Shown here piece after piece: positions 16,946 through 25,481 of a stretch of DNA of 64,000 bases (within the stretch, counting starts at the first letter, position 1; every line of letters begins with the position of its first letter). The stretch is taken from assembly GCA_041393495.1 (NCBI GenBank), contig JAWKKA010000007.1:74871-138870 (forward strand), given 5' to 3'. The notes beneath the pieces are model-generated. The model did no database searches. It was not told the origin of the DNA and saw only the letters and a program-made list of their open reading frames with translations. This DNA comes from RHKX01 sp041393495. Its GTDB lineage: Bacteria > Actinomycetota > Thermoleophilia > Solirubrobacterales > 70-9. A program made the translations under genes and the position numbers.

Positions 16946-18835
16946 ATGAGCAAGAACATGCCCACCCGCCGACCCGCGAGCACGCTTGCGATGCCGCTCG
17001 CCTGCGCCGTCGCCCTGCTCTGCGCCTGCCTGAGCCCGCCGCCGGCCGCCGCCGGCCGCTACGAGGTCGTCCAATGCGACCGCTCCAACCGCGACTACGC
17101 CGACGCCGGCTTCGACCGGGTCAACGGCGGCGACTACGGCTTCCTCTACCGATGCGAAGAGGACGAGGACGCCAACTCGCTGCAGATCCGCCCGATCACC
17201 GCTTCGCCGAAGGGCAGGTACGGACGGATCTCGTGGACCGCTCCCGATGGCACCCGGATCGTGGCGGCCGATGTCGAGGCCCGGCTCCGCAGCGACGCCG
17301 GGCACGAGGCCCGGCTCTCGTTCCTCGGCAGCGACGGCGGCGAGGCGGGACGGATCGCGACCGGCCGTGACGCCCAGACCGGCTTCGGGAGCTTCGGGCG
17401 CGTCGTCGGCGACGGTGGCCGTGCGGGCTTCGCGGCGACGCTGGCCTGCACGAGCGGCGGCGGCTGCCCGGCGAGCGACCAGGCGAAGGCCTGGATCCGG
17501 TCGGTCCGGCTGACGGTCGAGGACCAGCGGCCGCCGGCGCCGCTTCCGGCGGGCTCGCTGAGCGCGCCGGGCTGGCATCGCGGGTCGGGCACGCTCGGCG
17601 CCGTCGCGACCGATCAGGGCTCGGGCGTCCGCCGGATCGAGCTCACCGTCAACGGCAGCAGGGTCGCACCATCGCGGACCGTCGCCTGTGACGTCATTGC
17701 CGGCTCCGCGAAGGTCCGGCGGATGCGACCGTGCCCGTCGCGCTACGCGGCCGCGGCGCCGGTCGAGACCGGCTCGGCGCCGTTCGTCGACGGTGCCAAC
17801 GCGCTGCGGGTCTGCGCCGCCGATTACGGAGGCGGCGCCGAGCCCGCCTGCGTCGCCCGGACCGTGCTCGTCGACAACGCGCCCCCGGAGCTCGCCTTCG
17901 CCGACCGTGAGGACCCTGCCGATCCGGAGCTGATCCGCGCCACCGCCCGCGACCGCCACTCGGGCCTTGCGGCATGGGCGATCGCCTACCGGCCGCTCGC
18001 CGGTGGCGCCTGGCGGGAGCTGCCGACCGAGCGCGCCGGCGACGAGCTCCGGGCCCGGGTCGACTCGAGCGCCGAGCCGCCCGGCGCGTACGTGTTCCGG
18101 GTGCTCGCAGCCGACGCGGTCGGCAACCGGGCCATCGGCACGGCCCGCGCGAACGGCAGCCCGATGGTCGTCCGGTTCCCGCTTCGCCACGAGTCGCGGC
18201 TGCGCGCCGCCGTCGGCGGCCGCCTGCGGGCGCGGGTCGGCTACGACGCCAGGCCACGGCTCGAGGCGGTGCTCCGCGACGAAGAGGGCGAACCGGTCCG
18301 CGGGGCCGATGTCGAGATCACCGAGCGGTTCGCCTCCGGCTCGTCGCTGAGCCCGGTTGGCCGGACCGTCGCCACCGATGAGCACGGGCGCGTCCGGGTT
18401 CGCCTCTCGCGCGGGCCGAGCCGCACCGTGCTCGTCCGCTACGCCGGCTCGAAGCGGCTGCTCGCGGCCACGGCGGAGCCGGTCCGCGTCGGGGTTCACG
18501 GCAGCGCCCGGATCGCTCCGCTCCCGCGCCGCATCGGCGCCGGACGTCGCGTCGTCTTCAGCGGCCGCATCGGGACCTACGGCGTCGCATCGCCGCATGG
18601 CAAGCTCGTCGAGCTTCAGGTCCGAGGCGGCGGGATCCGGCGCTTCCGCACCGTCGCCCACGCGCTGCGGACCGATCAGCGCGGGCGGTGGCGGATGCGG
18701 TACCGGTTCGACCGCTTCTACTCGGAGCCGACCCGGTTCGTCTTCCGGCTCCGGGTCCCGCCCGAGCGTCGCTGGCCGTACCTGGCGCCGACGATCTCGC
18801 AGCCGCGGGAGCTCGTCGTCCACCCCCGCCGCTGA
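16946..18835 (+). CDS. Secreted Ig-like/beta-sandwich repeat protein
   Basis: 629 residues. Signal peptide at 1-35 with alanine-rich cleavage (LACAVALLCACLSPPPAAAG). Residues about 36-200 form a domain with paired Cys resembling secreted adhesive modules of actinobacteria. Later segments contain bacterial Ig-like phrases: TDQGSGVRRIELTVNG, VDNAPPELAF and DRHSGLAAWAIAYRPL, followed by two beta-rich repeats (RHESRLRAAVGGRLRARVG; PRRIGAGRRVVFSGRIG). No catalytic motif. Probably a cell-surface or extracellular structural protein. ATG 16946 chosen so that the signal peptide is N-terminal. Confidence 0.75.
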   Translation: MSKNMPTRRPASTLAMPLACAVALLCACLSPPPAAAGRYEVVQCDRSNRDYADAGFDRVNGGDYGFLYRCEEDEDANSLQIRPITASPKGRYGRISWTAPDGTRIVAADVEARLRSDAGHEARLSFLGSDGGEAGRIATGRDAQTGFGSFGRVVGDGGRAGFAATLACTSGGGCPASDQAKAWIRSVRLTVEDQRPPAPLPAGSLSAPGWHRGSGTLGAVATDQGSGVRRIELTVNGSRVAPSRTVACDVIAGSAKVRRMRPCPSRYAAAAPVETGSAPFVDGANALRVCAADYGGGAEPACVARTVLVDNAPPELAFADREDPADPELIRATARDRHSGLAAWAIAYRPLAGGAWRELPTERAGDELRARVDSSAEPPGAYVFRVLAADAVGNRAIGTARANGSPMVVRFPLRHESRLRAAVGGRLRARVGYDARPRLEAVLRDEEGEPVRGADVEITERFASGSSLSPVGRTVATDEHGRVRVRLSRGPSRTVLVRYAGSKRLLAATAEPVRVGVHGSARIAPLPRRIGAGRRVVFSGRIGTYGVASPHGKLVELQVRGGGIRRFRTVAHALRTDQRGRWRMRYRFDRFYSEPTRFVFRLRVPPERRWPYLAPTISQPRELVVHPRR

Positions 18836-18913
18836 GCCTCATCGGCCAGCGATGCCGTCGATCGCGCGACTACCCGTCGCCCGCCGGGCGTTCGGGCCTC
18901 GCGCTTCGTCGGC

Positions 18914-19402
18914 TCAGACCTCGTAGCGCTCGAGGTCATCGCGCAGGCGGCGACCCTCGGCCGACTCGGGATCGGGTCCGGCGGGAGCCCTGCCGGCTAC
19001 GTCGGCACGGCGCTGGTCGCGCCGCCAGCGCCAGGCCGCGAGCGCGACGGCGCCGGCGCCGATCGCGACAGCGACGACCGGGAGGATCCAGCCGCCGACG
19101 AGGTCGAAGCCGTCGTCGCTCGGCACCGCGAGCACCTCGGGCCCGTACTCGCGGACGAGGGCATCCTTGATCTCGTCCTTGCTCCTGCCCTTGGCGATCA
19201 GGTCGTTGATGAAGACCCGCTCGCGCTCCGCCTGCGGCGAGCTCGAGAGCTGCAGCGTCGTCCCGCAGATCGTGCACATCACCTCGTCCTCGATGTCGGG
19301 CAACGAGGCGTTCGCCGCCGCGTCGCCGGTCGCGATCGCCGGGGCCGGCACGGGCATCGCCGCGGCGATCGCGATGAGCAGCGTGGCGACGGGCCGCCTC
19401 AC
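18914..19402 (-). CDS. ccmH: Cytochrome c maturation protein CcmH
   Basis: 162 residues. Membrane-anchored thiol oxidoreductase subunit of System I that keeps apocytochrome c haem-binding cysteines reduced. Signal peptide, then EVMCTICGTTLQLSSSPQAE with the catalytic CxxC, and IAKGRSKDEIKDALVREYGPEVLA, the CcmH signature, then one TM helix (GGWILPVVAVAIGAGAVALAA). Start ATG overlaps the ccmG stop, so the two are one operon. Convergent with the secreted-protein gene. Confidence 0.93.
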   Translation of the reverse strand: MRRPVATLLIAIAAAMPVPAPAIATGDAAANASLPDIEDEVMCTICGTTLQLSSSPQAERERVFINDLIAKGRSKDEIKDALVREYGPEVLAVPSDDGFDLVGGWILPVVAVAIGAGAVALAAWRWRRDQRRADVAGRAPAGPDPESAEGRRLRDDLERYEV

Positions 19403-19923
19403 TGCTGCGCCGTCGCTGCCGTGATCAGCGGCGCCACCCGTTCGTTCAGGAACCGCTCGTCCATCGGGCCGCGCTGGATCAACGCGAGCTTCCCGTCCGG
19501 GTCGACCAGGAACGACTCCGGAAACCCGAGCACGCCATAGGCGTCGCTGCGCTCACCGGTGTCCTTGACCATCTCCCAGCTGAGGTCGTACCTGTCGATG
19601 AAGGCCTTGGCGTCGACGCTGTTGTCCTCGGAGTTGATGCCGAGCACGACGAGGTTCCCGCCGTGCCTTCTCGCGAACGACTCGATCGCCGGAGACTCCT
19701 CCTCGCAGGGCTTGCACCACGAGGCCCAGAAGTTGACGAGCACCCAGCTGCCCCGGTAGTCGGCGAGGCTGATCGTGCCGCGGCCGTCGAGCCGCTCGAT
19801 CGGCTCGTCCGGCGCCGCCTGGCCGACGGCGATGTCGGCGCCGCGCTTCGCGATCAGCCCGAATCCGAGCAGCGCGACGAAGGCGATCGCGGCGAGCACG
19901 GCGATGAATGCGCGGTTCGACAT
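19399..19923 (-). CDS. ccmG: Thiol:disulfide interchange protein CcmG/DsbE
   Basis: 174 residues. N-terminal membrane anchor (about 4-25), then a thioredoxin fold with NFWASWCKPCEEESP (active CxxC) and the cis-Pro loop GVLGFPESFLVDPDGK. Reduces the CcmH/apocytochrome disulfide outside the membrane. First gene of the ccmGH operon; the rest of the identifiable Ccm genes (ccmE, ccmF) lie divergently 1.3 kb away across tRNA-Gly and an SDR gene. Confidence 0.93.
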   Translation of the reverse strand: MSNRAFIAVLAAIAFVALLGFGLIAKRGADIAVGQAAPDEPIERLDGRGTISLADYRGSWVLVNFWASWCKPCEEESPAIESFARRHGGNLVVLGINSEDNSVDAKAFIDRYDLSWEMVKDTGERSDAYGVLGFPESFLVDPDGKLALIQRGPMDERFLNERVAPLITAATAQQ

Positions 19924-19950
19924 CGGCGGGGAAGGTTAGAGCGCCCTCAA

Positions 19951-20090
19951 CCCGTGGACCGCAGCGCCGGGGCCCCCTGCCCGTGGACCGCAGCGCCGGA
20001 CCGCAGCGCCCCGGCCCGTGAGCACAGCACGGCGCACAGCGCCCCCGCCCGTGGACCGCAGCACGGCGCACAGCGCCCAGCCCCTGGACC
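19951..20090. repeat. Degenerate GC-rich intergenic repeats
   Basis: CCCGTGGACCGCAGC is found at 19951, 19980 and 20048, with a shortened relative CCCGTGAGCACAGCAC at 20015. The block CACAGCACGGCGCACAGC/GCAGCACGGCGCACAGC is also duplicated. The units are imperfect and unevenly spaced, so this is a decayed tandem array rather than CRISPR. It fills the gap between ccmG and tRNA-Gly. Confidence 0.6.
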
Positions 20091-20107
20091 GGCGGCGGTC
20101 CCGGCTG

Positions 20108-20131
20108 CCCACGCCCGCGAGCGGGCGTGGG
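20108..20131 (-). terminator. Hairpin downstream of tRNA-Gly
   Basis: Perfect inverted repeat: CCCACGCCCGC and GCGGGCGTGGG around a central GA (11-bp arms, or 10 bp with a CGAG loop). It begins 21 nt past the tRNA-Gly 3' end on the minus strand. No U-tract follows, so it is a strong structure but an atypical intrinsic terminator. Confidence 0.55.
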
Positions 20132-20152
20132 GACAGCGGGTGCGGCGACGAG

Positions 20153-20223
20153 AGCGGGTGAGGGGAATCGAACCCCCGTCACCAGCTTGGGAAGCTGGTG
20201 CTCTGCCATTGAGCTACACCCGC
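20153..20223 (-). tRNA. tRNA-Gly (CCC anticodon)
   Basis: 71-nt cloverleaf on the minus strand. Acceptor stem GCGGGTG/CACCCGC with discriminator T; D arm TAGCTCAATGGCAGAGC; anticodon stem CCAGC/GCTGG with loop TTCCCAA giving anticodon CCC; T arm with GGTTCGATTCC. The CCA end is not encoded. TAGAAT lies 13 nt upstream as a probable -10 element. Confidence 0.95.
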
Positions 20224-20236
20224 GGGGGCGGCGCCC

Positions 20237-20242
20237 ATTCTA
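20237..20242 (-). promoter_or_regulatory. -10 element of tRNA-Gly
   Basis: TAGAAT on the minus strand, 13 nt before the tRNA 5' end. No convincing -35 is visible at the standard distance because the adjacent DNA is a 36-bp tandem duplication. Confidence 0.45.
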
Positions 20243-20315
20243 GGAAGCGGGGAACGGCGCCGCCGTCCGCCGTGGTGCGGAAGCAGGGAACGGCGCCGCC
20301 GTCCGCCGGTGGTGC
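20243..20315. repeat. ~36-bp tandem duplication upstream of tRNA-Gly
   Basis: Two near-identical units beginning GGAAGCGGGGAACGGCGCC (20243) and GGAAGCAGGGAACGGCGCC (20279), each running through CGCCGTCCGCC to GTGGTGCGG. They differ by a substitution and a one-base length change. The array occupies the position where the tRNA-Gly -35 should be. Confidence 0.7.
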
Positions 20316-20457
20316 GGATTCGGCAGTCATGGACGGGAGAATGTCCGCCACCGCAGGTTGGGGCCGGGTGCCCCGGTGCCCGGGGCGCCTCGGCTCGGCC
20401 GCGGCGCAGCGGCGAGCACCGGAGCCGAAAGGGGGTCGCCGAAGCCGGGCCCGGGGC

Positions 20458-21159
20458 TCAGCTCGGCTGTGACGCCGGACGGATCAGGATCTCGTTGACG
20501 TCGACGCGGTCGGGCTGGGAGATCGCGTAGGCGACCGCGGTGGCGATGTCGTCGGCTTCGAGGGCTCGGGTCGGGCTGTTGTCGAAGAACGGCGTGTCGA
20601 CCACGCCGGGCTCGATCAACGTCACCTTGATGCCATCGTTGTCGCGCATCTGGCGCAGCTCCTGCCGCAACGCCTCGCCGATCGCGGTGGCCGCCCATTT
20701 CGTCGCCGAGTACAGCGACCCGGGGAGGGCGCGACGCCCGGCCACCGAGCTCGTGATCAGGTAGTGCCCGGTGCCGCGGTCGAGTAGGTGGGGAAGGGTC
20801 GCGCGGATCGTGTAGGCGACCCCGAGGACGTTGGTGAGGACCATCGAGCGCCAGTGCTCGGGCGTCTCCTCGAGAAAGCCGCGGGTGGCGCCGAAGCCGG
20901 CGTTGGCGAAGACGACGTCGATCGTCCCGAAGCGCTCGATCGCGGCAGCCGCGAGCGCTTCGTTCTGCTCCCACTCGGTCACGTCGCAGGTCTTGACGAG
21001 GACGTCGTCGCCGCCGAGCTCGGCGGCGAGATCGGCGAGCGGCTGCTCGCGGCGTCCCGCCAGCACGAGCCGGTTGCCCTCGCCGCGGAGCCGCCGCGCG
21101 GTGGCGGCTCCGATGCCGCTCGCCGCACCGGTTATCAGGACGGTTCTCGCTTCCGGCAT
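20458..21159 (-). CDS. Short-chain dehydrogenase/reductase (SDR)
   Basis: 233 residues, classical SDR. NAD(P)-binding motif VLITGAASGIGAATA near the N-terminus, NAG motif VVFANAGFG, catalytic SSVAGRRALPGSLYSATK with Ser, Tyr and Lys, and IEPGVVDTPFF. The arginine after the first beta strand (LAGRREQP) suggests NADPH. Substrate unknown. ATG 21159 chosen; a GTG at 21177 would add six residues. It lies between the two cytochrome c maturation operons but has no obvious link to them. Confidence 0.88.
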   Translation of the reverse strand: MPEARTVLITGAASGIGAATARRLRGEGNRLVLAGRREQPLADLAAELGGDDVLVKTCDVTEWEQNEALAAAAIERFGTIDVVFANAGFGATRGFLEETPEHWRSMVLTNVLGVAYTIRATLPHLLDRGTGHYLITSSVAGRRALPGSLYSATKWAATAIGEALRQELRQMRDNDGIKVTLIEPGVVDTPFFDNSPTRALEADDIATAVAYAISQPDRVDVNEILIRPASQPS

Positions 21160-21206
21160 GGGGGCTATTGATAGCACCGCGGCGGCGCTGTTCCCGGTCG
21201 CGACCC

Positions 21207-21215
21207 TGCGATAAT
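21207..21215 (+). promoter_or_regulatory. Extended -10 promoter of ccmEF operon
   Basis: TGCGATAAT is an extended -10 (TGn plus GATAAT at 21210-21215), 11 nt before the ccmE ATG. The -35 region is poor, as expected for extended -10 promoters. The resulting leader would be only a few nucleotides long. Confidence 0.5.
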
Positions 21216-21226
21216 CCGCGGCCTCG

Positions 21227-21648
21227 ATGGACCCGGACCGGAAGCGAAAGATCCGCCTCGTCGTTGCCCTGGGCCTCGCCGTCGTCCTTTCCGTGTTGCT
21301 CGTCTACACGTCGTTCAGCGCCGGAACCGAGGCCCGCGAGCCCTCCGAGGTGCTTGCCGCGGGGCCCAGCGACGAGACCTACCAGATCACCGGTGAGGTC
21401 AAGAGCTATCAGCGCGACGGCGCCGACCTGCGGTTCGAGATCACCGACCGCGACGGCACCCATCCGCTGCCGGTCGCCTACACCGGGGTCGTCCCGGATC
21501 CGTTCCGCGAGGGCCGTGAGGTGGTGGTCACCGGCCATCTCGACGAGAGCGGGACGTTCGTGGCCGAGAAGGACAGCCTGATCACCAAGTGCCCCTCGAA
21601 GTTCGCCGACGAGGCGGCGGCTGATCCCGAGCACGTCGTGATCGACCA

Positions 21649-21652
<4 letters not shown>
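21227..21652 (+). CDS. ccmE: Haem chaperone CcmE, cysteine variant
   Basis: 141 residues. N-terminal membrane anchor (about 10-30), then the OB-fold periplasmic domain: YQITGEVKSYQRDGADLRFEITD, LPVAYTGVVPDPFREGREVVV, and GTFVAEKDSLITKCPSKF. In the usual CcmE the haem-binding residue is His (HDENY); here the position carries Cys followed by PSKF, matching the C-type CcmE known from some sulfate reducers and archaea, except that their CxxxY Tyr is Phe. Hands haem to CcmF. Overlaps ccmF by 4 nt. Confidence 0.92.
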
Positions 21653-23862
<2,210 letters not shown>

Positions 23863-23875
23863 GCCGGAGCCTCGC

Positions 23876-24172
23876 GTGCTCGAGATCCTGATCGCGATCC
23901 TGCTCCTCGCCGCCGTCGCGGCCTGGATCTCGGTTCCCCTGCGCCGCCCCGGCGCGCCGGCCGAGCCCGGGCTCGAGGACCCCGTGCTGGCCGAGCTCGA
24001 GGCGCGCAAGCAGGCCAAGTACCGCGAGATCCGTGACACCGAGCTCGACCACGCCCAGGAGAAGCTCTCCGACGAGGAGTTCGCCCGCCAGGACGCGGAG
24101 CTGCGCCGCGAGGCGATCGAGATCCTCAGGCGGATCGATGCCGCCGAGGCCGAGCGCCGGCCGCGCGACTGA
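23876..24172 (+). CDS. CcmI-like membrane protein of the Ccm operon
   Basis: 98 residues. One N-terminal TM helix (VLEILIAILLLAAVAAWISV), then a charged helical segment LEARKQAKYREIRDTELDHA and EKLSDEEFARQDAELRREA, the pattern of CcmI-type chaperones that hold apocytochrome c for the lyase (substrate-binding TPR part absent). GTG start with GGAG 7 nt upstream. Lies 13 bp after ccmF. Its stop codon sits inside a 23-bp tandem repeat, so the C-terminus (RRPRD) is repeat-derived. Confidence 0.75.
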   Translation: MLEILIAILLLAAVAAWISVPLRRPGAPAEPGLEDPVLAELEARKQAKYREIRDTELDHAQEKLSDEEFARQDAELRREAIEILRRIDAAEAERRPRD

Positions 24173-24242
24173 CCGCACGCCGGCCGCGCGACTGACCGCA
24201 CGCCGGCCGCGCGACTGACCGCACGCCGGCCGCGCGACTGAC
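24156..24242. repeat. 23-bp tandem repeat x3.8 spanning a stop codon
   Basis: Unit GCCGGCCGCGCGACTGAC + CGCAC begins at 24156, 24179, 24202 and 24225; the last copy is partial (18 bp). Copies 1-3 appear identical. Copy 1 contains the last codons and TGA of the CcmI-like gene. Perfect identity implies recent expansion or slippage. Confidence 0.9.
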
Positions 24243-24254
24243 TGCCGCCGGTCG

Positions 24255-24293
24255 CGCGAGCCGGCTCGCGGCCCCGATGGTTCCGGCTAGACT
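24255..24293 (+). promoter_or_regulatory. Palindrome and -10 upstream of secG
   Basis: CGCGAGCCGGCTCGCG (24255-24270) is a perfect 16-bp palindrome. TAGACT (24288-24293) follows and lies 11 nt before the secG ATG. The palindrome covers the expected -35 area and may be either an operator or the end of the ccm transcript. Confidence 0.45.
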
Positions 24294-24304
24294 TGCGCTC
24301 TCTC

Positions 24305-24529
24305 ATGGAGACGCTTCTCGGAGTAGTCCAGGTCCTGGTCTCGGTCGTCCTCGTCTTCCTGGTGCTCCTGCACTCGGGCAAGGACGCGGGCCTTTCGGGC
24401 GCGTTCGGGATCGGCGGCGGCGGTAGCTCGTTCGGCGGCGGATCGCTGGTCGAGCGCAACCTCGATCGCTGGACGATCTTCTTTGCGGTGCTCTTCGTCG
24501 TCAACACGATCGTCCTGCTCAAGATCTGA
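24305..24529 (+). CDS. secG: Preprotein translocase subunit SecG
   Basis: 74 residues, two TM helices (LLGVVQVLVSVVLVFLVLLH and RWTIFFAVLFVVNTIVLL) separated by the glycine-rich loop HSGKDAGLSGAFGIGGGGSS typical of SecG. Accessory channel subunit of SecYEG. ATG 24305 chosen over an in-frame TTG 12 nt upstream. Downstream lipoprotein gene follows immediately. Confidence 0.93.
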   Translation: METLLGVVQVLVSVVLVFLVLLHSGKDAGLSGAFGIGGGGSSFGGGSLVERNLDRWTIFFAVLFVVNTIVLLKI

Positions 24530-25469
24530 GCCGCGCCGGCGCGCCCGTGTTCGGGCCGCGCTCGCCCTCGCGCTGGTCGCGGCGCCGCTCGTCCTCGGCG
24601 GCTGCGGCCCGGGCGGCGGCACCCCCGACTCGCGGCCGCCGCCGGAGCCGGGCGGGACGCTCGCGATCGCGGTGGCCGGGCGGATCGAATCGCTCGACCC
24701 GCTCGCGCCGCTGGATCGGGCCGAGCGCCTCGCCTCGCGCCAGGTCTACGAGCCGTTGTGGAGTCGGCAGTCCGGGCCCTTCGGCGCGACCCGGCGCCGT
24801 CCCGGCATCGTCCGCTCGTTCCACTCCGATCGCGAACGGAGCGTCTGGACCGCGACCCTGCGCCGCGGCGTCAGCTTCCAGGACGGCGAGCCCATCGATG
24901 CCGATGCCGTCCTCGCCAACGCCGGGCGTTGGGTCGGATCGGCGGCCGGCCGGGCGCTGCTGCCCGCCCTGACCGCCGTCGACTCGCCTCGCCCCGGCCG
25001 CGTCCGGTTCATCCTCGATCGGCCGGCGCCACGGTTCCCGGTCGCGCTGGCGAGCCCGCGGCTCGGGCTCGTCGCACCCGGCTCCCTGGTCGGCATCGGG
25101 CGATCGGGCCTGCCGCTCGATGCGAGCGGGAGCGGCCCGTTCGAGTACCGCGGGCGCGAGGGCGGCACGGTCGTGCTCGCCCGCAACTCCGACTGGTGGG
25201 GGACGGCGTTGGGCCTCGGGCCCGGGATCGACGAGCTCGAGCTCAGCCCCGAGCCGGTCGCCGGCCACCGCCTCGCCGCCCTGCTCGATGGCTCGGTGGA
25301 GATCGCCGACGACCTCGGCCGCCACGCGATCGAGCGGATCGCCGGCGCGCCGCTGCTGACGGTCGTCCGCGGCAGCCGCACGATCGGGCTCGAGCGCTCG
25401 GTCCGCGGGATCGACTCGGTGGCGGCGGCCCAGTCGCTGGCCGACGTCTGGCTCACCGACCTGCGCTGA
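24483..25469 (+). CDS. Half-length ABC solute-binding lipoprotein (SBP5-like)
   Basis: Lipoprotein signal with lipobox LVLGGC, then a lobe-I pattern of family 5 peptide/nickel-binding proteins: GGTLAIAVAGRIESLDPLAP, RQVYEPLWSRQ, WTATLRRGVSFQDGEPIDADAVLAN, GSGPFEYRGREGG, and NSDWWG. It ends at IDSVAAAQSLADVWLTDLR, around 310 residues, where complete homologues have 500 or more; the second lobe is missing. No ABC permease genes are near. The start is unclear: the only canonical start codon in frame is a TTG inside secG (24483); the lipobox suggests translation begins near 24530-24560. Confidence 0.65.
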   Translation: MRCSSSSTRSSCSRSEPRRRARVRAALALALVAAPLVLGGCGPGGGTPDSRPPPEPGGTLAIAVAGRIESLDPLAPLDRAERLASRQVYEPLWSRQSGPFGATRRRPGIVRSFHSDRERSVWTATLRRGVSFQDGEPIDADAVLANAGRWVGSAAGRALLPALTAVDSPRPGRVRFILDRPAPRFPVALASPRLGLVAPGSLVGIGRSGLPLDASGSGPFEYRGREGGTVVLARNSDWWGTALGLGPGIDELELSPEPVAGHRLAALLDGSVEIADDLGRHAIERIAGAPLLTVVRGSRTIGLERSVRGIDSVAAAQSLADVWLTDLR

Positions 25470-25481
25470 GCGCGCCGGGCC

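Noticed and set aside
16610..18823. 737-codon minus-strand open frame
   Set aside because: Antisense of the secreted Ig-like protein gene, which has a signal peptide and domain pattern.
19951..20090. CRISPR-like array
   Set aside because: Units are imperfect, unevenly spaced, lack spacers of constant length and no cas genes are present.
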